Shown: in pieces, positions 26,341 to 35,331 of the stretch
How the letters are laid out: each line of letters starts with the position of its first letter
Position numbering within the stretch: position 1 is the first letter of the stretch
Origin: Actinomycetes bacterium
GTDB taxonomy: Bacteria > Actinomycetota > Acidimicrobiia > Acidimicrobiales > Ilumatobacteraceae
Reading direction: 5' to 3'
Length of the DNA: 64,000 nt
NCBI GenBank assembly: GCA_025356335.1
Contig: JANXUF010000149.1
Location: 20,861 to 84,860 of the forward strand
Translations under genes and position numbers: made by a program
The notes under the pieces: model-generated
The model's input: only the letters and a program-made list of their open reading frames with translations
Told to the model about the DNA's origin: nothing
The model's database searches: none

Positions 26341-27552
26341 ATGACCGAATTCCGCTGGATCCGGTTGTCGTTCGCCGACGTTTTCGGCACCTCCAATTCG
26401 CTGCAGATACCGGCAGGAGCATGGCAGGGTGCCGTCGACAACGGTGTGCTGTTCGACGGCTCGGCATTGGAGGGTCGGGCGAGACTGTTCGAGTCCGACA
26501 TGCTGCTCAAGCCGGTTCCCTCGACGCTCGTCGATCTCGGTGACGGCCTCGGCAGGGCGGTGTGCGAGGTCGTGACGACGACGGGCGCTCCTTGGCCCGG
26601 TGACCCGCGGACCGCGCTGCGGCTTGTGGCCGAGCGGGTGGATGAGCTGGCGTCGCAGTGGACGGGGTCGGTCGAGCTCGAGTTCTATCTCCTCACGCCT
26701 GACGGTGCGCCGGTCAATGGCGGGTCGTATTTCGAGGATGTCGAAGACGTCGGCAGTGTCGTCACGCGCAATGCCGCCGATCTGCTGATCGCCCACGGCG
26801 TGCCGGTGATCTCTGCGCACCACGAAGCGGGACCCGGTCAGTACGAGCTCGATTTCGGCCCGCTTCAACCGCTCGAACTGGCAGACGCGCTCGTGCTCGC
26901 CAAACAGGCGGTTCGGCACACGTCTCGTGAGGCCGGACTGCTGGCGACGTTCATGCCGCGCCCGCTGGAGGACCATCCGGGATCGGGCCTGCATGTTCAC
27001 CAACGTGTCGACGGCCTGCTCGACGGCGAGGTGCTGACAGAAGACGGCCGCTGTTTTGTCGGTGGCCAGCTCGCTCACGCCGAAGGGATGTGCGCCCTGT
27101 TCGCTCCGACCGTCAACTCCTACAAGCGGCTTCACGCAACGTTCGAGGCCCCAGGATCGGTGATGTGGAGTCATCGTCACCGTGCTGCGTTGATCAGGGT
27201 GAGCGGCAGCGGAATCGAATTCCGCGGTGCCGACCCGACGGCAAATCCATATCTGCTGATCTCCGGACTGCTGCTCGCTGCGGCTGATGGCATGGCTGGC
27301 GAACTCGATCCTGGCGCTGCGGAGGACGAAAGCGCAGGTGGGTACGACTCCCACCCGACCGAGTCGCGCTACAGGCCACTCGCCCGCAGCCTCGACGAGG
27401 CGTTGGACCAACTACTCCTCGACGAGGTGCTCGTCGACGGGCTCGATTCGATGCTGGTCGAACGGCTGGTCGACGGCCGGCGTGCCGAGGCGGAGGCGTA
27501 CCGTCAACACGTGACCGCGTGGGAGCGTCACCGGTACCTTTCCGACTCCTGA
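26341..27552 (+). CDS. Glutamine synthetase-like gamma-glutamyl ligase
   Basis: Joins ammonia or an amine to glutamate using ATP. Metal and substrate motifs of GS are kept: SVELEFYLL (Glu112, Glu114), HHEAGPGQYELDF (Glu162, Glu169), GSGLHVHQ (His218), NSYKRL and RGADPTANPYL. At 403 residues it is shorter than GSI (about 440-470). I see no adenylylation-site tyrosine block. Its position after a permease and a kinase/phosphatase pair suggests a special role (for example gamma-glutamylation of an imported amine) rather than bulk nitrogen assimilation; this is inference. Confidence 0.85.
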   Translation: MTEFRWIRLSFADVFGTSNSLQIPAGAWQGAVDNGVLFDGSALEGRARLFESDMLLKPVPSTLVDLGDGLGRAVCEVVTTTGAPWPGDPRTALRLVAERVDELASQWTGSVELEFYLLTPDGAPVNGGSYFEDVEDVGSVVTRNAADLLIAHGVPVISAHHEAGPGQYELDFGPLQPLELADALVLAKQAVRHTSREAGLLATFMPRPLEDHPGSGLHVHQRVDGLLDGEVLTEDGRCFVGGQLAHAEGMCALFAPTVNSYKRLHATFEAPGSVMWSHRHRAALIRVSGSGIEFRGADPTANPYLLISGLLLAAADGMAGELDPGAAEDESAGGYDSHPTESRYRPLARSLDEALDQLLLDEVLVDGLDSMLVERLVDGRRAEAEAYRQHVTAWERHRYLSDS

Positions 27553-27565
27553 TCCTCGACGACGT

Positions 27566-27612
27566 CCCGAGTCACGAGATCTCGCAGACACTGCGAGATT
27601 CGGTGACTCGGG
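27566..27612. terminator. Strong bidirectional hairpin between convergent genes
   Basis: A 47-base hairpin. The outer 10-bp stem pairs CCCGAGTCAC (27566-27575) with GTGACTCGGG (27603-27612); the inner 9-bp stem pairs ATCTCGCAG with CTGCGAGAT around a three-base loop. It starts 13 bases after the glutamine-synthetase-like stop and faces the end of the convergent iron permease gene. No T-run follows, so it may terminate in both directions or act as an RNA end stabiliser. Confidence 0.65.
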
Positions 27613-27788
27613 AGACCGCCGACTCCGTCCCTCACGCACACGACACGGCGTCAAGATGATGTGAAGACCGATCGGAGATCCGCACGTCGTGTTGTCGACG
27701 AGGTACTCGCTACCCGCTGATGGCCCCGAATCAAACTGCGTCCTGCGTCATCGACAGGGTCGTTGCAATGAATCAGTAGAGACGACTG

Positions 27789-28301
27789 TCAGTCGCCCGC
27801 CAGCCGTTCGCTCGCCCGCTGACGGTCGTCGATATTGAGCTCTGCCAGTGCCTGCAGGTGGGAGTCCGTCGTTGCCTCGATGGCGATCACGGTGTTGTCG
27901 GCGTGTACGGAGGCGCGGATCAGTTCGTCAAGTTTTCGCTGCACTGCCGACATCTGGCGATCCTGCGTGTGTTGGATGACGAAGACCATCACGAAGGTGA
28001 CAGAGCCCGTGGTGCTGTACAGCGCGATCTGCCACCATCGAGGGAAGTCATCGAGGAATCCGAGCAGGGCCCAGCCGGCGACGATGGTTGCCGCAAGGAC
28101 ACCGGCAACGGCGGTCGCAGCGACGGCACCCATCCAGTGCAGCAGCCGACTCGACCAGTGCCGCTCGCGCCCGCCGGAGGCGTTCGCTCCGACAGACGAC
28201 CGGAACGCACCACGGCCGAATCGGTCGCCTACCTGGTCGTCGAGGGCGTGGAGGCGTTGCCGATCGATCAGCTCTTGATCGGTCGCCGCCTCGCTCGTCA
28301 T
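27789..28301 (-). CDS. Low-affinity iron permease family protein
   Basis: A 170-residue protein with two hydrophobic helices (VAGVLAATIVAGWALLGFL about 65-83; IALYSTTGSVTFVMVFVIQ about 91-109) and the family signature TGSVTFVMVFVIQHTQDR followed by a helical KLDELIRA segment. The bacterial members are much shorter than fungal Fet4, and their iron transport is inferred from the family name. Divergent from the two-component pair. Confidence 0.8.
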   Translation of the reverse strand: MTSEAATDQELIDRQRLHALDDQVGDRFGRGAFRSSVGANASGGRERHWSSRLLHWMGAVAATAVAGVLAATIVAGWALLGFLDDFPRWWQIALYSTTGSVTFVMVFVIQHTQDRQMSAVQRKLDELIRASVHADNTVIAIEATTDSHLQALAELNIDDRQRASERLAGD

Positions 28302-28435
28302 CGACCTTCAGTACCCGCCGCCAGCCGAATCGAGACCCAGCAAACGCACGACCGGATCTCGGGGTGCTGGAGCCGGGTGGTTCCTTTGCCACCCCTTTAC
28401 CGAAGCCGACGACCCGCTGCCCTATCGTCTTCGAC

Positions 28436-29104
28436 GTGGCATTCGTGTTGTTGGTCGAGGACGACGAGGCGATCGCCACACCGCTACTCAGGGCGTTGCG
28501 CCGTGATGGCCACGAGGCCGAGTGTGCGTCGAGCGGTGCGCGCGCCCTCGGCGTGCTCGGTGGGCGGCACGTCGACGTGGCGATCCTCGATCTCGGCCTT
28601 CCCGATATCGACGGCGTCGACCTGTGCCGGCGTATCCGGGCGGTGCATCATCGGTTGCCGATCATCATGGTCACAGCGCGTAGTGAGGAACTCGACGTCA
28701 TCCTCGGGTTGGACAGCGGCGCTGACGACTATGTCACGAAACCGTTCCGCCTTGCCGAACTGCTCGCGCGTGTTCGCAGCCGGTTGCGCGTACCCATGGC
28801 CGATATCGTCAACGCCCAGGATCTGCGGCTCGATCTGGCCGCCAGACAGGTGTTCCGCGGCGCTGACGAGATCCTGCTGGCGCCGAAGGAATTCGATCTC
28901 CTGGCGTTGCTCGTCAGTCAGATCGGCAATGTGGTCGATCGGGAACGGATCATGCGTGAGGTCTGGGACGAGCACTGGTCCGGAACGACGAAGACACTCG
29001 ATATGCATGTCTCGTGGCTTCGGAGGAAGATCGGAGACGACCCGATAGCGCCTCGCTATATCGCCACGATCAGGGGCGTCGGTCTGCGGTTCGAAGCAGC
29101 CTGA
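28436..29104 (+). CDS. OmpR-family response regulator
   Basis: A 222-residue regulator with receiver (about 1-118) and winged-helix DNA-binding (about 128-220) domains. Acidic pair at 8-10, phospho-acceptor Asp52 in ILDLGLPDIDGV and Lys in DDYVTKPFRLAEL; the DNA part has LAPKEFDLLALLVSQ and RYIATIRGVGLRFE. GTG 28436 starts directly at the receiver domain. The sensor kinase follows after one base, so this is a normal two-component operon of unknown signal. Confidence 0.9.
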   Translation: MAFVLLVEDDEAIATPLLRALRRDGHEAECASSGARALGVLGGRHVDVAILDLGLPDIDGVDLCRRIRAVHHRLPIIMVTARSEELDVILGLDSGADDYVTKPFRLAELLARVRSRLRVPMADIVNAQDLRLDLAARQVFRGADEILLAPKEFDLLALLVSQIGNVVDRERIMREVWDEHWSGTTKTLDMHVSWLRRKIGDDPIAPRYIATIRGVGLRFEAA

Positions 29105-29105
29105 G

Positions 29106-30377
29106 ATGCGCCGCAGACTGCTCAGGACCTTCGTCTCCGTCGCCCTCTTCGCCGTCATCGTCCTGGGGATCCCGCTCGGGCTCATCGGGCGGATGTTCGT
29201 CCGTCAGGACGCCGGCAGGCGCGCAGACCGTGAGGCCGACACGGTCGGATTTGCGGTGCAGCGATACCTCGACGCCGGCGAACGGATACCGGATTCGGCG
29301 GTTGCCAGCTTTGTCGGGCGGGGCCGGTACATCCTCGTCACGGGTCCGCGCGGGGATACGGTGACATTTGGCAATCGGATCGACAGCGATGCGCTCCGAG
29401 CGTCGATCTCTCTCGGTGACGGTTCGACCGTGACGCTCATGGTTCCCGACGAGGACGTCGACAGCCGGCAGATGCTCGTGGTCATCTTCGTCGCCGGACT
29501 GTCGCTCGCCAGCGTGGCACTCGCTGCTGCGCTCGGTGCGCTGCTTGCCAGACGCCTGTCGCGACCACTCGACAGCTTGGCGACGGTGTCGCACCGTCTG
29601 GGTGACAGAGATTTCACGGTACGGGCGGATCAGACCGGTCTCGCCGAGGTCGACGCCGTCGCCAATGCCCTCAACAGTTGCGCACAGCGCATCGGCGCGA
29701 TGGTGATGTCGGAGCGCGAATTCTCGGCCAACGCATCCCATCAACTGCGTACCCCGTTGACAGCGCTACGACTGCGGCTGGAGGAGATCAACGAGGTCGG
29801 CGACGAGCAGGTTCGGGTCGAGTCGTCTGCCGCCATGAAGCAGGCTGATCGGCTCGAGGCGACGATCAGCGACCTGCTGCTGCTGGCTCGCGAGGGCACA
29901 CTGCACCAGGTCGAGCTGATCGATCTCGTCGATGTCGTCCGCCTGCACGAAGCGGACTGGCGGCGGGTGTGTGCCGCTGCCGGGCGCAGGCTGGTCATTT
30001 CTGCGCCGAAGCACTGTCGCGCGGCCGCCAGCGGCGGAGGTGCCGTTCAGGTGATTCAGACGTTGATCGAGAACGCGGTCCAGCATGGCGGAGGAACAGT
30101 CAGGCTGGCGGTGGTCGCCGGCGGCGGAGCGGCGATCGTCCAGGTGAGTGACAACGGACCGGGGATCGCCGCCGGCGACGAAAGCGCGATCTTCGATCGT
30201 CACGTCTCGAGCAACCCGGGTCATGGCGTCGGGCTGGCCCTTGCCCGTACGCTCGCGGCGGCCGACGGTGGGCATCTCGATCTCGTTCGTCGTTCTCCCC
30301 CCACGTTTCAACTGCTGTATCGGGCATCCCTCCCGGACGTCAGCGCGCCTCGGTCGCTGCAAGGCGAGCCGGGCTGA
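29106..30377 (+). CDS. Sensor histidine kinase
   Basis: A 423-residue membrane kinase: helix 1 (about 9-29), a short extracytoplasmic sensor region (about 30-120), helix 2 (about 122-147), HAMP-like linker (RRLSRPLDSLATV), dimerisation domain with phospho-acceptor His212 in SANASHQLRTPLTAL, and ATPase domain with LIENAVQHGG, VSDNGPGIAAGD and GHGVGLALARTLA. The sensor region has no recognised fold. The usual F-box between DNGPGI and GHGVGL is short. It works with the regulator just upstream. Confidence 0.9.
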   Translation: MRRRLLRTFVSVALFAVIVLGIPLGLIGRMFVRQDAGRRADREADTVGFAVQRYLDAGERIPDSAVASFVGRGRYILVTGPRGDTVTFGNRIDSDALRASISLGDGSTVTLMVPDEDVDSRQMLVVIFVAGLSLASVALAAALGALLARRLSRPLDSLATVSHRLGDRDFTVRADQTGLAEVDAVANALNSCAQRIGAMVMSEREFSANASHQLRTPLTALRLRLEEINEVGDEQVRVESSAAMKQADRLEATISDLLLLAREGTLHQVELIDLVDVVRLHEADWRRVCAAAGRRLVISAPKHCRAAASGGGAVQVIQTLIENAVQHGGGTVRLAVVAGGGAAIVQVSDNGPGIAAGDESAIFDRHVSSNPGHGVGLALARTLAAADGGHLDLVRRSPPTFQLLYRASLPDVSAPRSLQGEPG

Positions 30378-30440
30378 AGAGGTGGCGCCTCCGGCACGCC
30401 GAAATCCGGCGCGTCAGGAGCGTCAGGCGTTGCCGGCTCG

Positions 30441-31103
30441 TCAGCCGTTGGCGATGCGGCGGCGCAGTTCGACGTAGACGGGTTCGGACACCATTGCCGT
30501 GAGTTCGGCGGCGAGTGATTCGACCACCGGCCGATCACCGCTGTAGGCCTCCGGTTCCTCAGTGCAGCACCAGGCCATCGTCGTTCCGTCTTCGCCCCAA
30601 TCCTCTCGTGTCCAGCCGCGAACGGTGGCGATCTCGGTGTGTTCATCGCGCTCGACCCAATCGACATGCACGGGAAGCTGCCAGCAGACCGACGGCTTCC
30701 AGTCGATCGGCGACTCGTTCCACGCCAGCGCGGCGACATGCAACGCGCAGCCGGCACCACCGACGAAATCAGGTCGATTGAGGAAGATGCAGGCACCATC
30801 GACAATGCGCGTATGCAACCCGGTCGCATCGCTGTAGATGCCGCCATGCAGAGCATCCGCGTGGTGTTCGAACTGCTCGGGGCGAAGCGTCGCGGCGTTC
30901 GCCGAGAGGTTCAGCGACTCCTCGATGTCACCGAGATCGGCGCCGACGGAACAGCAACCCTGGCCGAGTTGCTCGGACGGCGTCGCCAGAATGCCTTTGC
31001 AGCCGCGACCCCAGATACATGTCCAGTTCGACGTCAGGAACGAGCGATCGAACCGCCAGATGGTGTCGCCTGCCTCGATCTCGATGAGGTCCACGAGTGC
31101 CAT
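30441..31103 (-). CDS. Cysteine-rich protein of unknown function at the end of the deaminase operon
   Basis: A 220-residue soluble protein. Cysteines cluster in CIWGRGCKG and GQGCC near the N-terminus and in GACIFLN, AGCALH, SVCWQLP and AWCCTEEPE further on, suggesting bound Fe or Zn in the manner of YkgJ/DUF3109-type proteins; I do not assign it to either firmly. ATG 31103 overlaps the preceding deaminase stop (TGATG), so it is translated with it. Function unknown. Confidence 0.7.
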   Translation of the reverse strand: MALVDLIEIEAGDTIWRFDRSFLTSNWTCIWGRGCKGILATPSEQLGQGCCSVGADLGDIEESLNLSANAATLRPEQFEHHADALHGGIYSDATGLHTRIVDGACIFLNRPDFVGGAGCALHVAALAWNESPIDWKPSVCWQLPVHVDWVERDEHTEIATVRGWTREDWGEDGTTMAWCCTEEPEAYSGDRPVVESLAAELTAMVSEPVYVELRRRIANG

Positions 31104-32131
31104 CAGGCGTTCGCTGGTTCGACGGACGGTGCTGTCGCCAACCACGCGTCGATGCCAGAGAGCGCAGCCGCCTTCACCGAGGCCGGGGCACCGCCGCACT
31201 CGATCGAACACCTCGCGACGAACGCCAACTGTTCGTCGGTGAGGCCGAATTCGCGACGGCACAGTTCGTATTCGTCGAGCATGCTCGGGCCGAACAGCAG
31301 CGGGTCGTCCGCATTGATGCTGCACTTCACCCCGGCCGCCAGCAGACGTGGCAGCGGATGTTCGGCGAGCGACGGGAAAACGCTCAGCATGATGTTCGAC
31401 GTCGGGCAGACGTCGAGGCAGATGCCCTCGGCGGCGAGTTGTTCGACGAGGCCCGGCACCTCGAACGAGCGGACGCCGTGCTGGATGCGGTTGGCGCCGA
31501 GCAGATCGACGGAGTCCTTGACGAACTGCCCACTCTCCAATTCCCCGGCGTGCGGGGTGATCAGCAGCCCGCCTTCACGGGCGACGCGGAACGACTCGAC
31601 GAAGTCCTGCGGCGGGTGTCCGACCTCGTCGTTGTGCAGCCCGTAGCTGACGATCCCGATACCGTCGCCCTGGGGTTGGTAGCGGATCGCCAATTCGGCG
31701 AGCTTCGTCGCCGACGCCTCGTCGTCTGTCACCCGGTCGACGGGTGCCATGAACCGAACGCAGATCCCGTGCCGCGAGGCGGCTTGGTCGAAGATCGACA
31801 GTACGAGCTCCCAGGTCGCCTCGTCGCTGCCGAAGATCGAGCGATACTGCGTCGGCCAGAAGCTCGGCTCGATGTAGACGGCTCCGTCGCCCACAGCGTC
31901 GGCGCAGACCTCGTCCGCAAGCCGCTCCCAGTCCTCGCGGACACGTAGCAGGTTCATCGCCGTCTTACAGGTCGCGCTGAACGCCGTGAAGTTGCCGAAG
32001 CCGCGGATGACGGGAACCGGCTCGTCGTACTTCCCGGCGAGTGAGGCCAGTGTCGTCGGCCGCATCCCGAGTTCGAGATGCAGGTGGAGGTGTGCCTTTG
32101 GAAGTGTTTTCAGGTCACGCATGCGGGGCAA
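31103..32131 (-). CDS. Adenosine/adenine deaminase-family amidohydrolase
   Basis: A TIM-barrel metal hydrolase that replaces an exocyclic amino group on a purine or similar ring. Metal and catalytic motifs are present: HLHLE (16-20), ITPHAGELESG, QHGVRSFE and INADDP. The usual HxHLxG is altered to HLHLEL, placing Leu where most members have Gly. It is one of two family members in this operon, so substrate specificities probably differ. Start ATG 32131 or ATG 32122. Forty-five bases follow the broken oxygenase gene. Confidence 0.85.
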   Translation of the reverse strand: MPRMRDLKTLPKAHLHLHLELGMRPTTLASLAGKYDEPVPVIRGFGNFTAFSATCKTAMNLLRVREDWERLADEVCADAVGDGAVYIEPSFWPTQYRSIFGSDEATWELVLSIFDQAASRHGICVRFMAPVDRVTDDEASATKLAELAIRYQPQGDGIGIVSYGLHNDEVGHPPQDFVESFRVAREGGLLITPHAGELESGQFVKDSVDLLGANRIQHGVRSFEVPGLVEQLAAEGICLDVCPTSNIMLSVFPSLAEHPLPRLLAAGVKCSINADDPLLFGPSMLDEYELCRREFGLTDEQLAFVARCSIECGGAPASVKAAALSGIDAWLATAPSVEPANA

Positions 32132-32176
32132 CTTTCTCGAATTCTGTTCGGCGGATTTGTGGAGTGGGGTGCTCGG

Positions 32177-33460
32177 TCACGTATAGATACCTGGAGGAGG
32201 ATCCCAACCAGTCAGTACATGATGGCCGATCTCTTCGTGTTTCCAGTCGAGTGGATCGTGCAACGACAGCGTCCTCGCATTGCGCCAATAGCGGTCGAAC
32301 CCGGCCGATCGACTTGCGGCTCTGGTACCCATCAGTGAGTAGATCTCCGACGTCGCGTGCAGGGAGGCACGCGAGGCCGAGGCCTTCGCGGCGTAGATCG
32401 GGACGGCGAGTTCGGTGCGGGTGATCTCGCCGCGGTCGAAGGCGTCGAGCAACTCGGCCGTCGCCATCGTCGCATGGTATGCACCGGCCAATTCGGCGAC
32501 GAGTTCTCCGCACAGGCGCCTGACCATCGGATCGTCGACAGCGCTGCTCACGTCGGCTGACGGCCACGGTCGACTGGTCGAGTTGATGAACGGAATCGCC
32601 GCCTGGACCGCGCCGATGCCGATGCCGACGAGGATCGCCGCAAACCCCGCCTGGTAGCGCACGGCATTCTGTGGCAGCGGTGCCCGTCAGGGCTCGCTCG
32701 CTCGCTGGTCTGTGGAGCAGACGACCGAGTCGAACGTCACCGCCCCGCTGTCTGTTGCCCGCTGGCCGAGCGCGTCCCAGTCGCGATGCACGATCACGCC
32801 GGCCGCATCGCGCCCAACGAGCGTCAGCTGGAATCCGAGCAGTGGATTGGTGTCGATGCCCGGAACGGTTGGATTGAACGCCCAGACGGCGATCTCGTCG
32901 GCCTCGGCGGCGCCGGTCGTGTAGATCTTCCGGCCGTTGATCACGAACGCACCATCGGGTGCCGGCATGACCAGCGAGTTCCACGGATCGTCGACGCGTT
33001 TGCCGGTTTCGGCGACCGCAAGGCCGATGATGTGACGCTGCTCCACGATCCGTGCGGCGAGCGCCGGCCGCAATGCATCGGGACAGTAGACGAAGATCTC
33101 GCGGACGAGTTCGTCGTGCACCTTGAAGATCTGCGCAGCGGCGGAATCGGCGACGGCGATGCGCAACTGCGCCTCGAGCGTTGCCCGGTGCCCAGACCCG
33201 ACGCCGCCGAATTTCGTTGGAACTGCGAGCGTGAGCAGTCCCGATTCCTTCAGCGCCGCGATCGAGCGGGTTGGGTAACGCCCGACCGCATCGTGTTCGG
33301 ACGCAAGCGGAGCAACGATGTCGTCGATGGCGTCTTGCGCCTCGAGCAGCACCGACTGTTCGGCTGCCGGCAGCCGCACAGCGGGAATCGCCGCTCCCAT
33401 CAATCCCGGCAGCCCCATCAATCCAGAGGCTGGCGTCTGGTCCCGATCCTTGTCACTCAT
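32177..33460 (-). pseudogene. Acyl-CoA-dehydrogenase-fold enzyme (DszC/SfnB-like) with in-frame stop
   Basis: The frame from ATG 33460 codes for the N-terminal and middle domains of an acyl-CoA-dehydrogenase-fold protein, then meets TGA at 32689-32687 (codon 258). The same frame stays open to 32177 and codes for the C-terminal helical bundle (LPQNAVRYQAGFAAILVGIG, LHATSEIYSLMG). Without the stop the product would be 427 residues, a normal length. DWDALGQRATDSGAVTFDSV matches the flavin monooxygenase branch (DszC, SfnB) rather than true dehydrogenases. CGA or GGA to TGA is one substitution. A sequencing error is possible. Confidence 0.75.
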
Positions 33461-35242
33461 GTGAGTGCTCCGTCCGGATCGAACATGCGGTGCACGTCAT
33501 GGGCGTGCGAAGGGCATCGACAGCACACCTGGCCCGGCAGTGCAGTGAGCAGTACGTCCACGAACGACTGCGTCGCCACATCGATCAGGCCCTGCTCGGT
33601 GAGGCCGAGGTCCGGAACGCCTGCGAGACCGATGAACGCCATGATCATGAACGGTGAGTCGGTCGTGCAGCCGAGGGCGGTCGCCGCCTCGTTGACGGCG
33701 ACCGATTGCTGCTGCACGATCTCCCATGGCCGGTCGCTCATGATGCCGGCAATCGGCAGCGGGCACGTCGCCAGCACCTGCCCGTCGGCAACAGCGACGT
33801 AGCCACCGCCGATCTCCGCAGCGACGAGCGCTGCGTGGGCGATATCGGCGTCGGTCGTGCCGACGAGCACGAGGTTCTGGTTCTCGCAGTTCGTCGTCGC
33901 CGCGATCGCATTGCGTAGCAGGCCGAAACCGCGTACGAAACCCATGCCGATCGTCTCCGTGGCGATCGACGATCGCCACCTTCAACACATCGCGCTCTGT
34001 ATCCGTCTGCACCACGCCGTCGACGACAGTGAGTTCGGCGTGGAACGCCCGTTTGAAATAGCCGTCGTACATCTCGACCGCCTGTACCCAGGCGGTCTCC
34101 GAAGCAGCTCGTAGGGCGAACGAGTCGGCGCTGAATCCTGGTGCCAGGTGCATCGTCCTACGGCTCCAGTCCGGCATCTCGTCATCATTGGTTAACATCG
34201 CCTCGCCGTCGACGGCGACGAGCTCCCCCTCGACGTACACGGCGCGGGGATGAGGATCGGCGAGATCGCCGATGAGCATGAAATCGGCGAGTCTGCTCGG
34301 GGTGATCGAACCGATCGCATGATCGAGCCGGAAGTGCATCGCAGCATTGAGTGTCGCCATGCGGATCGCCATTTCCGGGGCGACGCCGGCGCGTACGGCC
34401 TGGCGTACGTGGTGGTCGATGTGGCCCTGATGGGCGAGATCCTCGACGTGCTTGTCGTCGGCGCAGAAACATACGTGATTCAGGCCGAGGCCGAGCGCTG
34501 CGACGTCGGCGAACACGGCGGGACAGTTGTCGTTCATACTGCCCGACATCACTGTGATCGCTGCGCCGAGCCGCAGTCGGTCGAGGACTTCAGCAGTGTT
34601 GAAGGCATTGTGATCATCGCCGACACCACCGGCAAGATAGGCCCACAGCGGCTCGTCGGACAGCCTGGCCGTATGACCGGTGATGCGCTTGCCGGCGGAG
34701 AGCGCCTCGAACTGCTTCTGCGCGGAGTCGAGCGAGAGGTTGAATGGATTCCCCTCACCGAGTGACACGGCGTTCGGTCGCCGCAAACGGCTGATGGTCT
34801 CCTCGCTCGGTACGACCGCACCGCCCAGTTCCATTGCCGGTAGCCGCGGCACTTCCGGCGAGATCTGCTGCAGGATGCGCAGCGGTGCCCCGGTCGAGGC
34901 CACCAGGTCCATGCCCCGCGCCCCGAGGACGTTGGCGATGCAGTTGGGATCTGCGAGCAGCGTGGTCGTTCCCTTCGGCACGATCAGCCGTGCGAGTTCG
35001 CCCGGCGTGAGCATCGTGTATTCGATGTGGATGTGCGTGTCGATGAAGTTCGGCACGGCGTGCAAACCCTGGGCATCGACGGTTTCCGTTGCTTCGAACC
35101 GACCGACCGGCGTCACGGCAGCGATGTGGCGGCCGGCGATGACGATATCCAGCGGCAGCGACTCGCCCGTATGGACGGCGAGCACCATCGCCTTGCGGAT
35201 GATCAGATCGGCCGATTCGGTACCGTTGGCGACCAGCCGCAT
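33457..35242 (-). pseudogene. Adenine deaminase, frameshifted
   Basis: Converts adenine to hypoxanthine. The upstream frame (from 35242) covers the amidohydrolase core: FIDTHIHIEYTML (His70, His72), GEGNPFNLSLDS, GHTARLSD and CFCADDKHVEDL. Near 33965 the reading must drop one base to continue as ETIGMGFVRGFGLLRNAIAA, the conserved adenine deaminase C-terminal domain, which runs to 33457. One extra base in the G pair at the junction explains it. The end overlaps the next gene's ATG (ATGA), as in an intact operon, so the break looks recent or artefactual. Confidence 0.8.
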
Positions 35243-35331
35243 CGTTGGATCTCTTCGGGGGTCGGCACCATGCCGTCTGGCAGGTAACTCATCGAGGGGT
35301 GCTCCATCGAGGGGTGTTCATCGAGGGTCGC

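Noticed and set aside
32687..32689. Selenocysteine or recoded TGA in the flavin enzyme gene
   Set aside because: The family has no Sec/Cys at this place, no SECIS-like hairpin was noticed, and TGA is a standard stop throughout the window.
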